Below are positions 21,401-35,700 of a stretch of 64,000 bases of DNA, one piece after another. Below the pieces are notes generated by a model, which worked only from the letters and a program-made list of their open reading frames with translations, did no database searches and was not told the DNA's origin. Source of the DNA: Nemopilema nomurai (lineage: Eukaryota; Cnidaria; Scyphozoa; Rhizostomeae; Rhizostomatidae); assembly GCA_003864495.1 (NCBI GenBank), contig ML133421.1, positions 434,001 to 498,000 of the forward strand, given 5' to 3'. The position numbers were made by a program, and so were the translations under genes. The stretch's first letter is position 1; every line of letters starts with the position of its first letter.

Positions 21401-24400
21401 CAAGAAGCTTGTAATGTACGTGCTTGTAATAGGCAGCAACTACAACAATCAGCCTGGCGATTGTGCCAAAATACGCAGCCAGAACTGGTATCACAATGGG
21501 CTTCGTTCTTGAGAGGTTCGTTTGCAGAAGTGCAACAACGGTTAAAACCTGTGGTTGAGTACGAAAACAACATGACAAGCAAGAAACTTTTACAAAATAT
21601 TTACACATAAAACTTGCATCGCAAATAAGAATTAATTCATTTCATCCACAAGAATTAATCCAGCTGAACGTTAGAAGGTCGTTTAGTAATCTTTTGAGTG
21701 AGGAAAAGAGCATGTCTGACTGCAATCATTCAAATATAATAATGTGTTGACAATACTTCACCTGTAGTGTTTTTAAAACTGGGAAAGCTTTTGACATACA
21801 GTTATGAAACCCAGGCAAATATTATCATGAGCCTAACAGAAACTATACGAGTAATCCTCTCCTTCTGTACCAACCTGCAGTTGGCAGAAATGATTTTAAA
21901 ATAATAGAAACAATAATAACGTAGCTATAATAGATTATGTAAGGAACACTACCTGAACGATATTGTCCAGAACGGATGCACCACCCACTGTAAGAGAATA
22001 TTTGTATCTAAGGAGAACCCCTGTGTGAAGCCATGCCTAAAAAACATTTTTGCATAAAACACAACATTTCCTTACAATCCTTCTCTACTTTTTAGTGATT
22101 GGCCTATTCGGCTATATTTGAATAAATTCTTTTTCTTTTGAAATGGGAATTCTGTCGCATTCATTTTTGCTACAATTTCCCTGCAGAAAATGGTAAAAAT
22201 GATGCAAGAATACTTTAGTATTTTGCATGTTTTAGAGAAAATATCCAAAAGCAAATTTCCTACATTAGGCAGTAAAACACCAGCAATATTTTATTTCTAT
22301 GCAACAAGATTCCGAATATATAATATATGTGTTGGTTTCCTTTGACGTTAATCGCTTATGGTTTTTTTTATGCCACAAACCTTCCTGTAAGATATTTTAG
22401 AGAAAATTAGAATTTTGCATCCTGTAACAAATTATAACTTGGTAACAACATGGCCTAAGTATATTAAATTCTCAAGATGGGTGCACTCAATATGCAAATT
22501 GAATTGAAGGCGAATTATGTTGTGCAACAAAGTTTAGATTTGTAAACAAGTGATACTATACTTACAAGGCCATCAATTAAGGGAAATACAGATAAATATA
22601 ATATTGTGTCTTTTGCAGTCTGTGCAACATTTGGAGGAACTCTATGCAATACATCAATCAAGTAAAATCCAAGATCGGTAAAGGCTGAAAAAAATTTGTA
22701 ACAATGAACCTTAAGAAGATCATTAAATCTTCTTAAAATGAAATTAGATAACAGATGGCTGTTCATTTGAAGATACTTGCTATAAATGAGGACAACTCAA
22801 ATTCTGTTGTAAGTGTATGCAGCTAATAATTCAAAATACATCACAAGAACAAGAAAAAATCGATCAATTCAAAGGCTTGTGAAGTGTGCAATTATACTAT
22901 CAGCTTCTTGCTGAATTACACAAAAAGAGAGCGCCAATTTGAATACACAAATAAAAGTTGAATTAGGCAAACCTATGTGTAACATAGGAATTGGCTACAT
23001 TGCTACAAATTAATTATGTGTTGTTCAAGATGATCAATTTCATTCATGCTCTAAGTTATAGTTAAAGGTTTCTCCAACATGATATAATATTATTGCATCA
23101 TAATAAACTTGGTTCTGTTATAAAAAGATATATAAGCAGCTTATTCATACCCACAATAACTGCAATCAGTATCACAGACAAACCAGCAACAAAGACACAT
23201 AGTCCAATTCTTCTCCTATCTGACTGAGTATACAGTAGCATAATGCTGACCATCTTAATCTCTGATAATGCTCCTGTTGCTAACTTAATGATAACATATG
23301 AGATCCCAAAGCTGGCCAATGTATTAACCGCATTGAAAGAGCTAGCCAATGCACGGTTCAAGGCCTAAAATATAAGTAAATTTGAATCTTTGCTTATGAA
23401 ATTAAACTTCATTTGGGGTTTGTTAAATAGGTTTTTTGATTCAAAAGATTTATCAGTTGCAGCTACAAACAGTTAAAAACTTCTATGAATCATTTTTGAA
23501 GAATCATTGATTAGTAACATCCCTCTAGCATCCAATATTCCTACATCTTTCAGAGAAATACTTCCCAATATACTTAAAATAGATCTTGAAGTTAGAAATT
23601 ATGTGTTTTCCTGGAGAGAAAAAAGAGCCCACTTTCCACCCAAATTCCCTATCCTTTGATATCAACAAAAAAGACACTTCAATATAGGTGAGTAGGACAT
23701 TTATAGTTATGCCAGTGGAATAGGCCTGAACAAAAAAATAAAAAAATGCTCTTCCTAAACAGAAATATATCACATCATGTTGCCAACTGTATATTTACTT
23801 AATAAATTGAAAAGTTTAGAATTCTAGATTTGAAAATGTAAGTCTGGTATGGCCATGACAGTTTCTTGATGAGTTGTAAAACTTCAAAAATGATTTTCTT
23901 TATCAATGCACCAACAAATTCATCTTTTACCAAACTTCACACAGGACATGACCAGGCAACATGAAGATCAACAAGATTTAGACATCTAGACATTTACAGT
24001 AATTAGCATGATATGGATATAGAATGTTTGAGCAGGTCACTACCATAGTTCAAAGTAGCAAAAGGCTAAGTACAGGGCATTGGGGAGCACCACAAGAAAC
24101 TTTCTAACTGTGTTAATTGAGGGATACTATAGATCTACTGTGTGGTATGAACAAAGTAATTATAGGGTTATTTCATGTCAAACAGGTGCACAATAGTCAT
24201 GATTTCAACTAGCCATTTCAAATTTGTGGGAATTTTTGCGTGTCATCTGGGGAGTCAGAGGTTAAAGAAACTCCAGAATTCAATTATCCATCATTACTTC
24301 TTTGGTTGCGCCCACCTTGGGCTCATTGTTCAAACCAATGTACATAACTTGTGTCCCTCAATCAAACGAATTTGATTAAATTTACAACCACATTGTATTT

Positions 24401-24706
24401 GACCTAGCATTAAAGAAAACGGCTTTAAAAAGTCATGATCAATTACATCATTTGGGATGTACCGGGGCGAAGACATTCCTGCAGGCTTGACAAAACCAGC
24501 TAGCCACCTTGCAAAAATTAAGAATTTTCGTGGGAACCATACAACCAAAAAATTAGTCCAAAAGTAGACACAAATCAAGGACGTTCGCCCACCTGTTCAC
24601 CAATATCAATCGCAATCAGTGTCAATGCTACCGGAGCCAGATACTTGACAAGTCTTGCATATGGACCATGCCAGCAGGCCACCCTGTCGCTCACTTGGAC
24701 ATCCAT
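18267..24706 (-). CDS. ANKH: ANKH orthologue, multipass ATP/pyrophosphate/citrate exporter
   Basis: Progressive ankylosis protein family, a plasma-membrane multipass protein linked in vertebrates to release of ATP (source of extracellular pyrophosphate) and citrate, restraining mineralisation. Eleven exons join in frame to 486 residues, against 492 in human. Conserved family stretches: [15 protein letters not shown] near the N-terminus, [38 protein letters not shown] followed by [35 protein letters not shown] and [13 protein letters not shown] near the C-terminus. Start chosen at ATG 24706, in phase with exon 2 and close to the family start. The stop at 18267 is reached by reading through a possible donor in the last exon; the total length supports this. 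Same orientation as the flanking SVEP1-like and fibulin genes. Confidence 0.93.
18617..18740 (-). CDS. ANKH: ANKH exon 10
   Basis: Encodes [19 protein letters not shown] and a membrane segment ending ILPRVG; phase 1 start, phase 2 end. Confidence 0.9.
19125..19254 (-). CDS. ANKH: ANKH exon 9
   Basis: Encodes [17 protein letters not shown] through [11 protein letters not shown]; phase 0 start, phase 1 end. Confidence 0.92.
19697..19777 (-). CDS. ANKH: ANKH exon 8
   Basis: A 27-codon exon: [20 protein letters not shown] and onward to VSIA. Phase 0 on both sides. Confidence 0.9.
20021..20113 (-). CDS. ANKH: ANKH exon 7
   Basis: A 31-codon exon: [19 protein letters not shown] to EPAFKK, corresponding to human TATYPVGHMPYGWLTEI. 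Confidence 0.92.
20301..20430. repeat. 22-bp tandem repeat in ANKH intron 6
   Basis: About six copies of ACGAACACATTCTGTAATAT plus two bases, contiguous and with no unique spacers. Confidence 0.92.
20819..20971 (-). CDS. ANKH: ANKH exon 6
   Basis: Encodes [20 protein letters not shown] and [11 protein letters not shown], the most conserved part of the family. AAG acceptor, phase 0. Confidence 0.93.
21366..21548 (-). CDS. ANKH: ANKH exon 5
   Basis: Encodes [20 protein letters not shown] and the segment to SSSDQ, matching the human region ending in GYYKNIHDI (here AYYKHVHYK). Confidence 0.92.
21953..22036 (-). CDS. ANKH: ANKH exon 4
   Basis: A 28-codon exon: [20 protein letters not shown] to NIVQ. 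It is too short to stand out as an open frame but fits the family alignment and both phases. Confidence 0.9.
22566..22684 (-). CDS. ANKH: ANKH exon 3
   Basis: Encodes [18 protein letters not shown] through [11 protein letters not shown], matching the DLGYYIINKLHHV region of the human protein. Confidence 0.92.
23151..23364 (-). CDS. ANKH: ANKH exon 2
   Basis: Encodes [20 protein letters not shown] and the membrane segment ending LIAVIVG; phase 0 start, phase 1 end. Confidence 0.92.
24593..24706 (-). CDS. ANKH: ANKH exon 1
   Basis: Encodes 38 residues ending [11 protein letters not shown], with ATG in frame; ends in phase 0 at CAG|GTGGGC. It is slightly longer than the human N-terminus. Confidence 0.9.
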
Positions 24707-26581
24707 CTTGACAGGATCTAGCTAATTCGTACAGCATACACAGTTCTTGTTCAATGGGTACAATAAGAGGATACACTTGTGTCCCTGCTCTTGCTACTGT
24801 TCCAAAAGTTATATTTAACTACTTATTAGAAATGATTTCCTACTGAAACTTGTGATGTGGGCTGTCTACAATCTACAATCCACGTCGTTGTTGCTGTTGT
24901 ACATAAACCAAAACGAGGTCAATTTGAATAAAAGGCGCGCTTTTTGCGAGCACACTGGGCTTCGAAAGTTGATTATGATCTCCTTAATATTGACAAATCT
25001 TGAGCCTTTTCCATATTATTTCGATATTTCAATTCTTATCTTTTTGCAACAAATACAGCTGTGTAAGTGGGAAAGCACTAGCTAAATCCTTGACTTTAGA
25101 AACAATGTGTATATATGCTAAAACAGGTTAAAGGAGTAAGAATTTGGTAGTGAATGTCATCTGCCTACATTCATTCTGGCACTTCAGCACACAATACAAC
25201 TGATGTGTCTCACAGATAAAGGCCCCGTTAAAACGGAATGACAACCTCATTGAGCCACGCTCATAGTTACTGAAGCTCAACCGATTTGACGACCTTGTGC
25301 ACGATGCTAAGTCAAACTCAGCTTTGTCTGATGATAACCAAATTACAGCTACTTGACTTTTAAGTGTTGTTGAGCACAAAGGCACTTTCAAAGCTTCGAC
25401 AAAATTCTCGTCCGATGGCTGGCATACTAGAGATTACTGACCTCTTTTGTCGATGTTGGTTAGCGAAAGCTGTGTTGCTCTTGTCGGGCCTCAACTCTCA
25501 CTCTTACTGTCTGCCAAACAATACCGTGTTTTGTAGTAGCGTTGTAACTAATTAAACGAAGGCTTCGAATGGAAATGGTACATCTCTTAAATCACGTCAA
25601 TTTGCCACATTGCATATTTTGTTATCAGAAGGCTCAAGAACATATTGTTAATCCAAAACACCTTGCTGAACTTCTAAATTGCAAAAATGCTGTTGCAACC
25701 GCATTTACGGCAATCACCTTTCCATCTACCAATTGGAGAGTGTAGAGGATTATTAAATTTGAGGTTTATTCAACTTTCTGTACCCTTCCTTGAAAGTGAG
25801 GCAGATTCCAATTTACTTACCAAAGAAAGATCTTAACAATAAGCCATTTACGATTTGACATCCCATTAATATTTTTTTCGCTTTTTTTAAAAGGGTTCTT
25901 GTTCTGTATTTTCAACTTGTTCATGTATGCTTTCCGGATTTATAGCCACTATAAAGATAAGCTTGCTTCTAATCCAAAATAATCGTTATCATTTTACTAC
26001 TTTTATAATTTTGATAATTCCTTTTGTTTTCTATCCAGAAATAGGCCTTATGTTCTTAATAATCCCCGCTGCAGATTAAAAGTAGAAAGTCCTACAAAAT
26101 TTCCTTCAGCATAAACCCTTTAAAGCTAAATGTGAATGCTGGCAAAAGCTCAAGGTTACTTTCAATATCTAGACTACTACTTGCAAAAGACAAATCAAAG
26201 AATGCAAGACACGGCAACTTGAATAAGTCTCATTTGCATAAGGAGACGCTGGAAAGATATCAGATTTTTTCGTCATTGCATTTCCATAAAATGCACACAA
26301 ACCTCGCAATGGCTAACCTTCAAGTTTAATTTTCGACGCGAATCTTTTCATAATATAAAAGTCGTATCAGATCGAGGGAAAGAATTTGCCCCGCTACGAA
26401 TAGTAAGCAGATAGTATAAAAAAACAGACAATTGGTCGTCCATTAATGTTTACTGTTTCAATATCAAAACATACATTGGCAACGAGGGAAGTTCTAGTAA
26501 GAACAGTCATGTGACTTACGCGCCAGCCCAATGACTGCCTCGCTAATATTGTAAAAAAACTGAGAATACATATTGAGGTTA
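24707..26581. other. Intergenic region between ANKH start and fibulin stop
   Basis: 1.9 kb containing the upstream region of ANKH and the fibulin 3' UTR. On the minus strand, ATTAAA (26325-26330) and AATAAA (25765-25770) are candidate polyadenylation signals. No coding region recognised. Confidence 0.5.
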
Positions 26582-26769
26582 TTAGAAGTTGTATTTTCCA
26601 AGAGATAAGTAGAGGAAATATACGAACTTGCTTGTGACTTTCCCTCCAAACAACACATCGGTATCTAATCTCAGTACGTACCGCTTAGGACCAACAAGCT
26701 TCTTAATGTTTATGATGTCAACTGTGTTCTCACTCCGTCTCTGAAGAAAGAACTCCTTCTCTTCGTTTC
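26582..26769 (-). CDS. FBLN1: Fibulin exon 13: C-terminal fibulin module, part 2 and stop
   Basis: Contains [20 protein letters not shown] and [15 protein letters not shown], then TAA. The GPKEYVL-type motif is typical of fibulin C-termini. Confidence 0.9.
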
Positions 26770-29700
26770 CTAAAACGGAAAATTATGCTTACAGAGGATC
26801 AGTGGATGCAATGAATAAACATGAGACCAATTGTTTCTTCAAGATCTATGATAAACAGCAAAACACAAATGCAAGAATTTAACACATCAGTGGAAGACAT
26901 TGATGAGAGCATGTGCTCTTTGAAAAAGAAGAATGAGCCTAATTAACAATACTACTCTTTGGGAATAAGCATAAGATTACTTCCTTCGGTTACCCTATTT
27001 TATTGAATATTGATATGCTAACTTAGCAACAAAACAAAATACCTACCGGATACAAGTTTGAAGTCTATCTGGACTTTGAGGTAGGCAGAAACACGTAGAC
27101 TGTATTGGAACGAGAAATCTCTTGGCTCAACCGTTTTGGTAAACTTGTGATTTCTCCATTTGACTGACTTTATCACCATGTTAGAGCAAGCAGGATTGTT
27201 TCCAAGACAATGCAGTTTGCATTCGCTAAAAAGGCAAAATGAGTTAGAGATAGTAAAAAAAGAGAGCATATGGCAAATCTAATTCATAGACTATAGAGCA
27301 AGGATAAGAAGTAAGGAGTAAGGTAGCAAGTTTACTTACTTAGCGCTTTGATGTATGTAGTGCTTGTTTGGACAAGTTGTGTTGATGCAAACGTAGCTTC
27401 CAAACTCGTTGGCACACACGTGGTTAGCTGGACATGTTGTTTTGGATGACGCGCATTCATCTATGTCTGTTAAAAAAGAAGAGCAATCAGTTTTAGAGAA
27501 CGTTCCAAGCAGAAGAACTTGAAAAGGTGAAGAGCATGTGTTCTGATTTACCACTTCACTAATACTACTGGCTTGCTTTTTGCATATTAAGATCAACAAA
27601 ACTGCATCAAGATCAACATTGATCGAGAATATGGTAGTGCTAGAATAAATTCCTGTGATGGTTATAGTAGTCTATAAGAATGCAAAGGTTTAGAGAGGCA
27701 GCCCTGTTGCTCTATGAGTGAGCCACCTATACATGTGCTTCTGCATTTTTGTTTGGAAGGAAACTCCTTTTCAACACGGTTTACCTCGTATGCAAACTCA
27801 AAATATTAGAATGTGCAAATAGAAGTGACAATTGATTCTAACTTACATTGTAGTAATGACTCCCTATGACGCCTTTCAACTTAGGGCGTAACTAAAGTCA
27901 AGTGAAAATGACGCTAGCTTACACAACAAACAAGCTTTGAGCTCCAAAAATTGAGGTCATTAAACTACGATCAACACATTGACAGAAAAGAGCCGAATGG
28001 TCCAAACATAAACCACTATCTAGGTTCTGACCTCCACAGTACTTTCCATATGATTGATACCCTGCAGGGCAGCGGCATTTGTAGGACCCATAGGTATTAA
28101 TGCAGCCAGCCTCACAAATACCCGGACTTCTTTTGCATTCATCAATATCTGAAATAGATCACGCACATTATCAGACGTACAATTTACCTTTTATCTCGAG
28201 TTTGACAAGTAGACTCTCCAACATCGATGCTACGAATTTCCCCTTTTGCATTGATTACAAGATTTTATTCTTGCATAGACAATGGGCAAAAAATCATTAA
28301 CATGATACCAAAAGCAGTGTTCACAATGTAAAAAATTCCTTCTGGTTTACTGTGTTTTAGTCACAATTGGGATCAAACATTTCCAAAGAACCTTGAGAAA
28401 ACACTAAAAATATAAGAGAAGATGAAGAAACCTTGTTACCTTCACATATTTTTGTCTTTCCGTTAAAAAAGAAGCCACGGTAGCAACTGCACCCATATGA
28501 TCCATAAGAATTGTAACATGTCCCTCGTCCACAAATGCTCGGCGTTTCGGCACACTCATTGATATCTACAAATGGAAAGATCTTTCACATATTTATCAGC
28601 CATGGCTATATCGAAACTTCCACCGATTATTATGCAAGAACCTTTACGATAACTCCAAAGCGCTTGTTGTACACAAGTTGGTGCTTGAGGTGGAATGAAA
28701 ACTGCTATACTCCCGGCCTTTTATCACCCTTCAGCCGGCTTTGATAAAACAGCAACAATTTCAGGACGCGTTGTTAGAGCATTATTCGCAGCATGCCTTA
28801 GTCAGGTGACTATTTAATCATTTAGTCGTATAGATATTATCACCAACTACTTTGAATTTATTGAAGTATCTACCTTCCTCAATAGGTTTGCAATCCTCTC
28901 AGTGCTACTTTGCAGCGGCATCTACGTTTGCAAAACTAAACTTTAAACCTGATTCTAAAATTGAATGTAACGTGTTTAACCTTCTACCTTTGATGTTATT
29001 ACTGGGCCTACGTCCAACCTCGTCTCTTAGTGATTATGACGTCAGTGATAACAATTCACTTTATAGATTACAACCGCATAGTTTTATCTGCAATTGCTAA
29101 ATTTATGGAGCCTTTTATTTTGAGTAGATTAAGCTGATGTGAAGTATGGTCTATTCACATAAGTATATTCATTTATACATTGAAAATCGAACGTATTTCC
29201 ATATTGAAAGATCATTCCACCTCCGAATATTTTTCCTGTTCTGTGACTTTCAAACAAGCTTCTAATAAAAACATTTCTAAAGAAAACAGTGTCAAGTGCA
29301 CTTTGAGGACCGAAACCTTTGAGGCAATATAACTACTACAAAGCCATGAACAGACCTTGGCAGTACCCACTGGCCAGCTTAAATCCTTTGTCGCAAGCAG
29401 ATCGCTGGCAATAGAATGATCCAATTGTATTTTTGCAAGTGAATTTAGCACCACAGTTGTGTATACCTTCTGCACATTCGTCAATATCTAAGAGGGGGTA
29501 ATACCCAAATTTCATGACAATCAAGCTGATTTCTAAAACTCTCATTCATTGCCAAATACTTTTCTGTAGTATGTTATCAAATAATTTAAATTGCAATTAA
29601 CTTTCAAAGAAATAGTTCGTCATGTTCTTGAAAAGTTAAAGGCCTGTTTAGATACAATATGATGAATTATGATAAAGATAATAAACAAAAAAGATTACTT

Positions 29701-32700
29701 GTCTTGGTCTTCATTTATCTTGGAAACTTTAAATTTTTATTGTTGAATGAGATGAAAGAACATTTAGGTCTAGGCAAAGAGTCTGGACTGCATAGAGAAG
29801 CGGAAACGAAAAACCATCTCTAGCAACACCAGCGTAAGAGGTTGGGCCTTCTAGACATCCATATCTTTAGAAAATAGAAAAGCCTCTTAATGATATACTA
29901 CTTGGCACTAGCTTTCTCTAATCTTTAGGGAATTTTATTAACTACTTTCTAAGGTTAGGTATAGAATGCTTTAATCTCGTTTACAGGATAGAAAAGGCCG
30001 TCCTCTTTAAGCTTCTTGTGAGAACGAGGCGCACTCTTTGGAAATATGGTTGGCAAGTGATGAATTCCGAAACCCATCATCATGTGCAAAGAAGCGCGTC
30101 TAAATAGCGAGCCAAGTAAGGAAACAGAGTTTAGGCTTGACCACTTGTACCTGTAGGCAATACATACCAATACACTGTTCATTTTTGAGCATAAAGCCAG
30201 CGTTGCAAGTTGTCAAGGCGCACCGATAATATCCCACGGTGTTCACACACTTGTAATTTCTGGGGCACGGGTTGGCTATGGCGCACTCATCAATGTCTGT
30301 AAAAGAAGGAACACAGGGCTTTGCAGAATGCTGCGTAACGCTAAGAAAGGATTGCTCGATGATCTCATGGAGCTTCATGTTAAATTGAAGTTACGTGTCA
30401 ATATTAGCCACCTTGGGTTGCGGTATGACAAGAGCTAAGATGGAGTTAGAATTTTATCACACCGTATCAGCCTCTTTTCGTATAATTATGAATTTGAAAC
30501 ACGGATAGTTTGACCAATTTATCCACACATTGGTGTTGAATTGACAGCTTTGCATGTTGAACAAGTCTATTCAATGGCTTGGAACACTTTGTTAATTAAT
30601 CCCCAGACTTTAAAAAGTCTTTTAAAAGGAAACTAAGCAAATAGATTTTCTCACAAGCAAATCGCACAAAAGTCAATTTAATGATGATGATAATAATAAT
30701 AATAATGTCACTTGTGAAGAAAATAAATGACTTGTACCATGGCATATGTTGCCAATAGCCTTGTAGCCATACAGACAGTTGGAAAGGCACGAGTAGTAGC
30801 CTTGAGTGTTCAAGCAGTATTGACCGTCACCACACTGTGCCGCACCGGAGGCGCATTCATCAATGTCTAAACAACAACAACAGCTTTGTTTAATCTCTAC
30901 TCATTGTAATGCTTCATTGTAATGTCTACTCATTGTGATGCTTCTTTTATAATTAAGTCTCAATCAGGAGTACTCTTTTCAACTAGATCTGAAAATAAGT
31001 TGTGCGAGGACAACTGACAGTATTATTACACCCACTAATAGACTAAAGTTTCACGCAATCGAACAATCTTGGCTATGATCATCTGGATCTTGGCTCGTTT
31101 ATCAACTGACTCTGGCTTGAATACAGAACGACACATGCAGCTGTACATAGGGTCTAACGTCCCTTTTCAAAAGCGTTTAATACAGTTTTACACTCAATCA
31201 CGCTTGAAGGAGTAAGACATTCTAAAGAAGTTACAAAAAATTATAAACAGCCTTTCTTGACCAAGAGGAAATTCTATCAATGCCACTCTTACTAGAATAT
31301 TGTATCCAAAAGAGATTTAAGGGTCAAGTTAGGAAGACATACTGATCTTGTAGCCAAGCTGCGGTTGGGTTTAAAGTTACACCTATCCGTTTGTAGGGAT
31401 TATATATATACTGTCAGAGTTGATCGGACGGAAAAGCTGAAGGGTTAAAGAGCTGGTCTCTTTTCCATGTGCGTGAAACTTCGGTCTGTACAGAAATATC
31501 TTGTAGAAAATGATTGTCCATATTGTAACAGAAAATGACAGTGATTGTGAGGTAATTCTATAGTTTTGGAGGATACCTTGCATATCGAGAAGAAATCAAA
31601 AGAGGTAAAGCATCTGATAGGAATATGATACCCTGCTAAAAAGATCAGATCTTTGAAAATGCAGCGAAACTTGTAGCTATCAAAATTGACGTGTATCTAT
31701 TGTATGTCTTGGGAAGGAATTTTACTTATCATGAAGTATCAAGACGAAAAGTAAAAAGATCAGGAAAAATTGGTAGATCAGAGAAGAAAACGCTACGTAC
31801 CAACACACACTCCTTTCTCGTTCCTCTTGAAGCCGGCATATTTACAAGGCTTTTGTTTGATTTCCTGCTTCACGCACGAAAAGCTCCCAGGATTGTTCTT
31901 GCAAACGGTTCCAGCAACACAGTTTGCACTGCCTTCGGAGCACTCGTCAATGTCTGTTACGAAGAGACACAAATGCACGACTCTGCGAGATGTACTGAAC
32001 TATTTGCAACTATGGCACAAACGTATCGTACAGGAAAGGAGATAGCTAACAAAGTTGAAAAACTCTTCGCAAAAATCATGGCAGTTAAAAAGTATTGACT
32101 GTAGCATTAATTCAAATTTGTATAGAAAAGAGCAGTTAAATCACAAAGAATGATCCTTTTAGCATTCTCTCTCTGCCATATTTGTTCATTCCAAAACTTA
32201 CCATCGCACGACTTTCCATCTTCTTTAAGCTTGTACCCTGCTTTACATTTGCAAGCTAATTTTCCACCGTTTCCTTTAACGCATTCATGTTGACATCCAT
32301 ATGTCTTGCAGTCCACAACTTTCTTTGTCGTAACAACCAAAGGAGCTACAAAATATTTGTAAATCCTATTAAAAAATCTATTGCACTTTTCCTAAGTTGA
32401 ACAATGGTTAGGTAAAGGAAAACGACTTTATCAAAACAGTTCTGTGTAATGGCAGATATTTTTATGTTGTCAGGGTTGTAACAATAAAGCAATGATTTGA
32501 AAGCTTATCCTTACTAGCAGGGACAATATTCCAAAATGAATAAAAATACTGGAATAATAGCCTATACTATTAACTTAAATACAGAAGTAGACATAATATA
32601 TGTAATGGAACGAAAAACGAAAAACTTGAAGAGAGGATTGATGGAAGGAAAGAGTTTGTAATGCTAGCTTTGGTTTCAGAAGAGGAGCACTTTATATACC

Positions 32701-35700
32701 CAAATATCTATCTAAAAATTATTCCACACCAAAGATTTTGTTTGATGATCTTAGACAAATAATGCTCTCTTAAGCCTAATTTTTTGTCAATTAGTCAACA
32801 GAATTATTGACTTTTGTTGTTCACAGGAGCTAACACAGGACCCGAATTCAGTCTTTATGGGAGATTTTTGCCTCCTGAAGCTGTCGACAAACCAAAACTC
32901 TATTTTTCCCAACATCTGGAATTTTCATGCGTTCTTCAAAGCCAAAATGAAATGTTAAGAATGGGAAACAATCCAAACCATTTACAACTCAATATCAGAA
33001 CAGCTGCTTTGTTTCTCTTTTATTATCTACAACTTTATCTTTGTTATCTGCATAAAGGAAACACGAAATCATTTTATACCCGAAGAAGGTTTGACATTGG
33101 CCTTTGCATTTTTGCAGCATGCTGAAAATGACTCAGTGCACATTATATCCTTTTGCTTCTTCTCGCAGTCTCCGTCTAGACTGGCAGCCTTCAGTCCTTC
33201 TTGGCAGCACTTGCAGCATTCATTCTTCTTCTCGCCCCCGGCATGCTTACCAGCTTCGCAATTAAAGCCATTTCTGGAAAAAAGCCAATGAGAAGTCAGG
33301 CAAATCCAATCGTAGTAAAAAGATTTAAACGAGATCATCCCATTCTAGCTATATTATTACGTCATCCTCTTTAGTTCAGACAAAATCCTTGTCGTTTGAG
33401 GAACCCCTGTAAACTAGCTTCAAGAGATTCTGCACCAGTGAAAGATAGATGCATTAGAGTTATACCAAAACGTCTTTGTAGCCAATGCACCCACTCCTTC
33501 ACCCGTTAGTGAGTTGGGGATCTGGAGTTTGAGCCCGATGTCTACTGCCTAATGCATCAGATTTGCAGTTTTCTCCCATTCTACAAGTTAAGCTTCATCC
33601 CAAGAGAGCTACGCAGACCAAAGGTCTTGACGACTAAACTACTATTATTAAGAGTTTCCTACTTTTCGGGATTCAAGCTTTGTTTTGACGCCCACTTACA
33701 TGGCTAGCTGAAGACCATGTTTGCAGTTGTTTTCCATTGCAGAATACTTGCAGCATTGCTTGAACACGCTTGTGCATATCACCTTGTCAACATTCCCCAC
33801 CTCGCCTAGATTCAGGTTCTTCTCAACACAAATAGGCCCATCTTGCATCTTATTGCCAGTCTTCCTTCCCTGCTCGCAACATTGAGTGATCGATCCTTCA
33901 ACTGAAAAGAAAACTTGTTATTTTGATGGGAGCTGACAATTTCTTCATGGGATGGAGGGGTGTATTGGGGTAGATAGTCGGGAGCGCGATTGACTTTTTG
34001 GGGCATAGCTGGATTGTAAAAAAGTTTGAAAGAGGCGTCTTGGCTTATAAATGATGAACCCTGCTTAGAGGAAATGGGGAGGGGCAGACTTAAAGTGCTC
34101 AACTATACAATTTTGACGTTAAGAATGAAAAAATCTTAACAATTGATTTCAAACAATAAATAAGTTGACAAAATGACTTTGATTAAACGTTTCATTACGT
34201 AGGAGCTGCCAGAATTTGAGCCAGCCATAAGCTGTATGCACGATGGAATTCGCCTCATCATTTTGAACTTAAATTCAGGAATTGCCAGGAAAAATTTTCT
34301 CACGATGTAGTGCGTCATTAGGATCAGGATGGTCCATTCAAATGTAACGTTGTATCAGAACAGTTAAGAGATGTGTCAAAATGGCATCTTAAATCCGTTG
34401 GAAACTAATCTTACAAAGATCTTCTTTATACCTCAAAATCCACCAACAAGCCTAATGGATTGGTCGAGGGTGATGTACGACGTGATACCGTGTCCAGATG
34501 GCTTAAAAACACTACCGCAAATGAAACTCAATCTGAGATGAAAGTACGGTTTACTATACGCGTCTGAGTTATATGCTGGGAGGGGCCTCTCTAAGGGTTC
34601 CTTATCCAATGAATGCTTATATCGTGAACATGGGATTCGTCACTCAAGCAAACTGCACTCTATCAAATTCGTTGATGGAAGCAGCTTCTCCAATACCCTT
34701 CATTCCAGTACAGATCAATACAATCATTCAATGAGCGAAACTGACGATGACATGATGGACGACATGATGGATGACATGATGGATGACATGATGGATGACA
34801 TGATGGCCTCTTCTCTATGTGGATGACATGATGGTCTTGAACTGGGCACGTTAAAGTGGGAACTTCAAAGGACATAGAACATGAAGCTCACCAGGATTCG
34901 AATTATCGAAAAAGCAGTAGGCACGAACGAAAGCAATCGTGAGCGACTACGAACATCCAGAAAACAATTGAAGTGCTCTCTTGATCTCTAGAGAGGTTAA
35001 TTGCGTTTAACTAATTCATTCAAAAACACCCTAACCTACCCTAAAAAAATGTTGTTATGACCAAAAAGTTCACGTGGAAGTTTTTGATAGTAACTATGCG
35101 GTCGCAGGGTGTCGCCTTGGTAAATGAGGCGAGGTCAAAGTGAGCACCCTGTGGTCTGGTTCCATGGAGCTTTACCTAATTTGGTAAAAGTGGTCAGCCA
35201 GGTCAAATAATTATCTACCATCGCACCAGACGTGTCACTGGCGCGACTAAAATATCCGAGTTTCCAACAGACAGAATTGTACGGTTCTTGCTACTTTATT
35301 TTTGCAACACAGACATAGGCCCTTTCAAAGACAATGTGATTGGAAGTGATTGTATTAGAAAGGATTTTATTCTATACCTTATTCTGAGAATGTATTTCTT
35401 TATTCATCAAATGGTCACTCTCACTCCCACCCTCAAGAGTTTTCTTAATTTTTCCCTATTATGAATGACAAAATCCTTTAAGAGGACACAGATTGTTTCA
35501 TTTTCTGTGATTGTAAGTACTTAAGAACTGTTTTCTTTCTACCCCATTATCTTGAAAAGAGAAACAAGCTCTGTTTAACGTTTCGGAGTAACAACCTATT
35601 TCAGATGCCCGAATTTTCACCTTCAACACGAATCAGTTAAGGATTTATTTGTTAAACTTTCAACAAATTAAGTACTGTCTTGCAACTCAGTGATTCACCT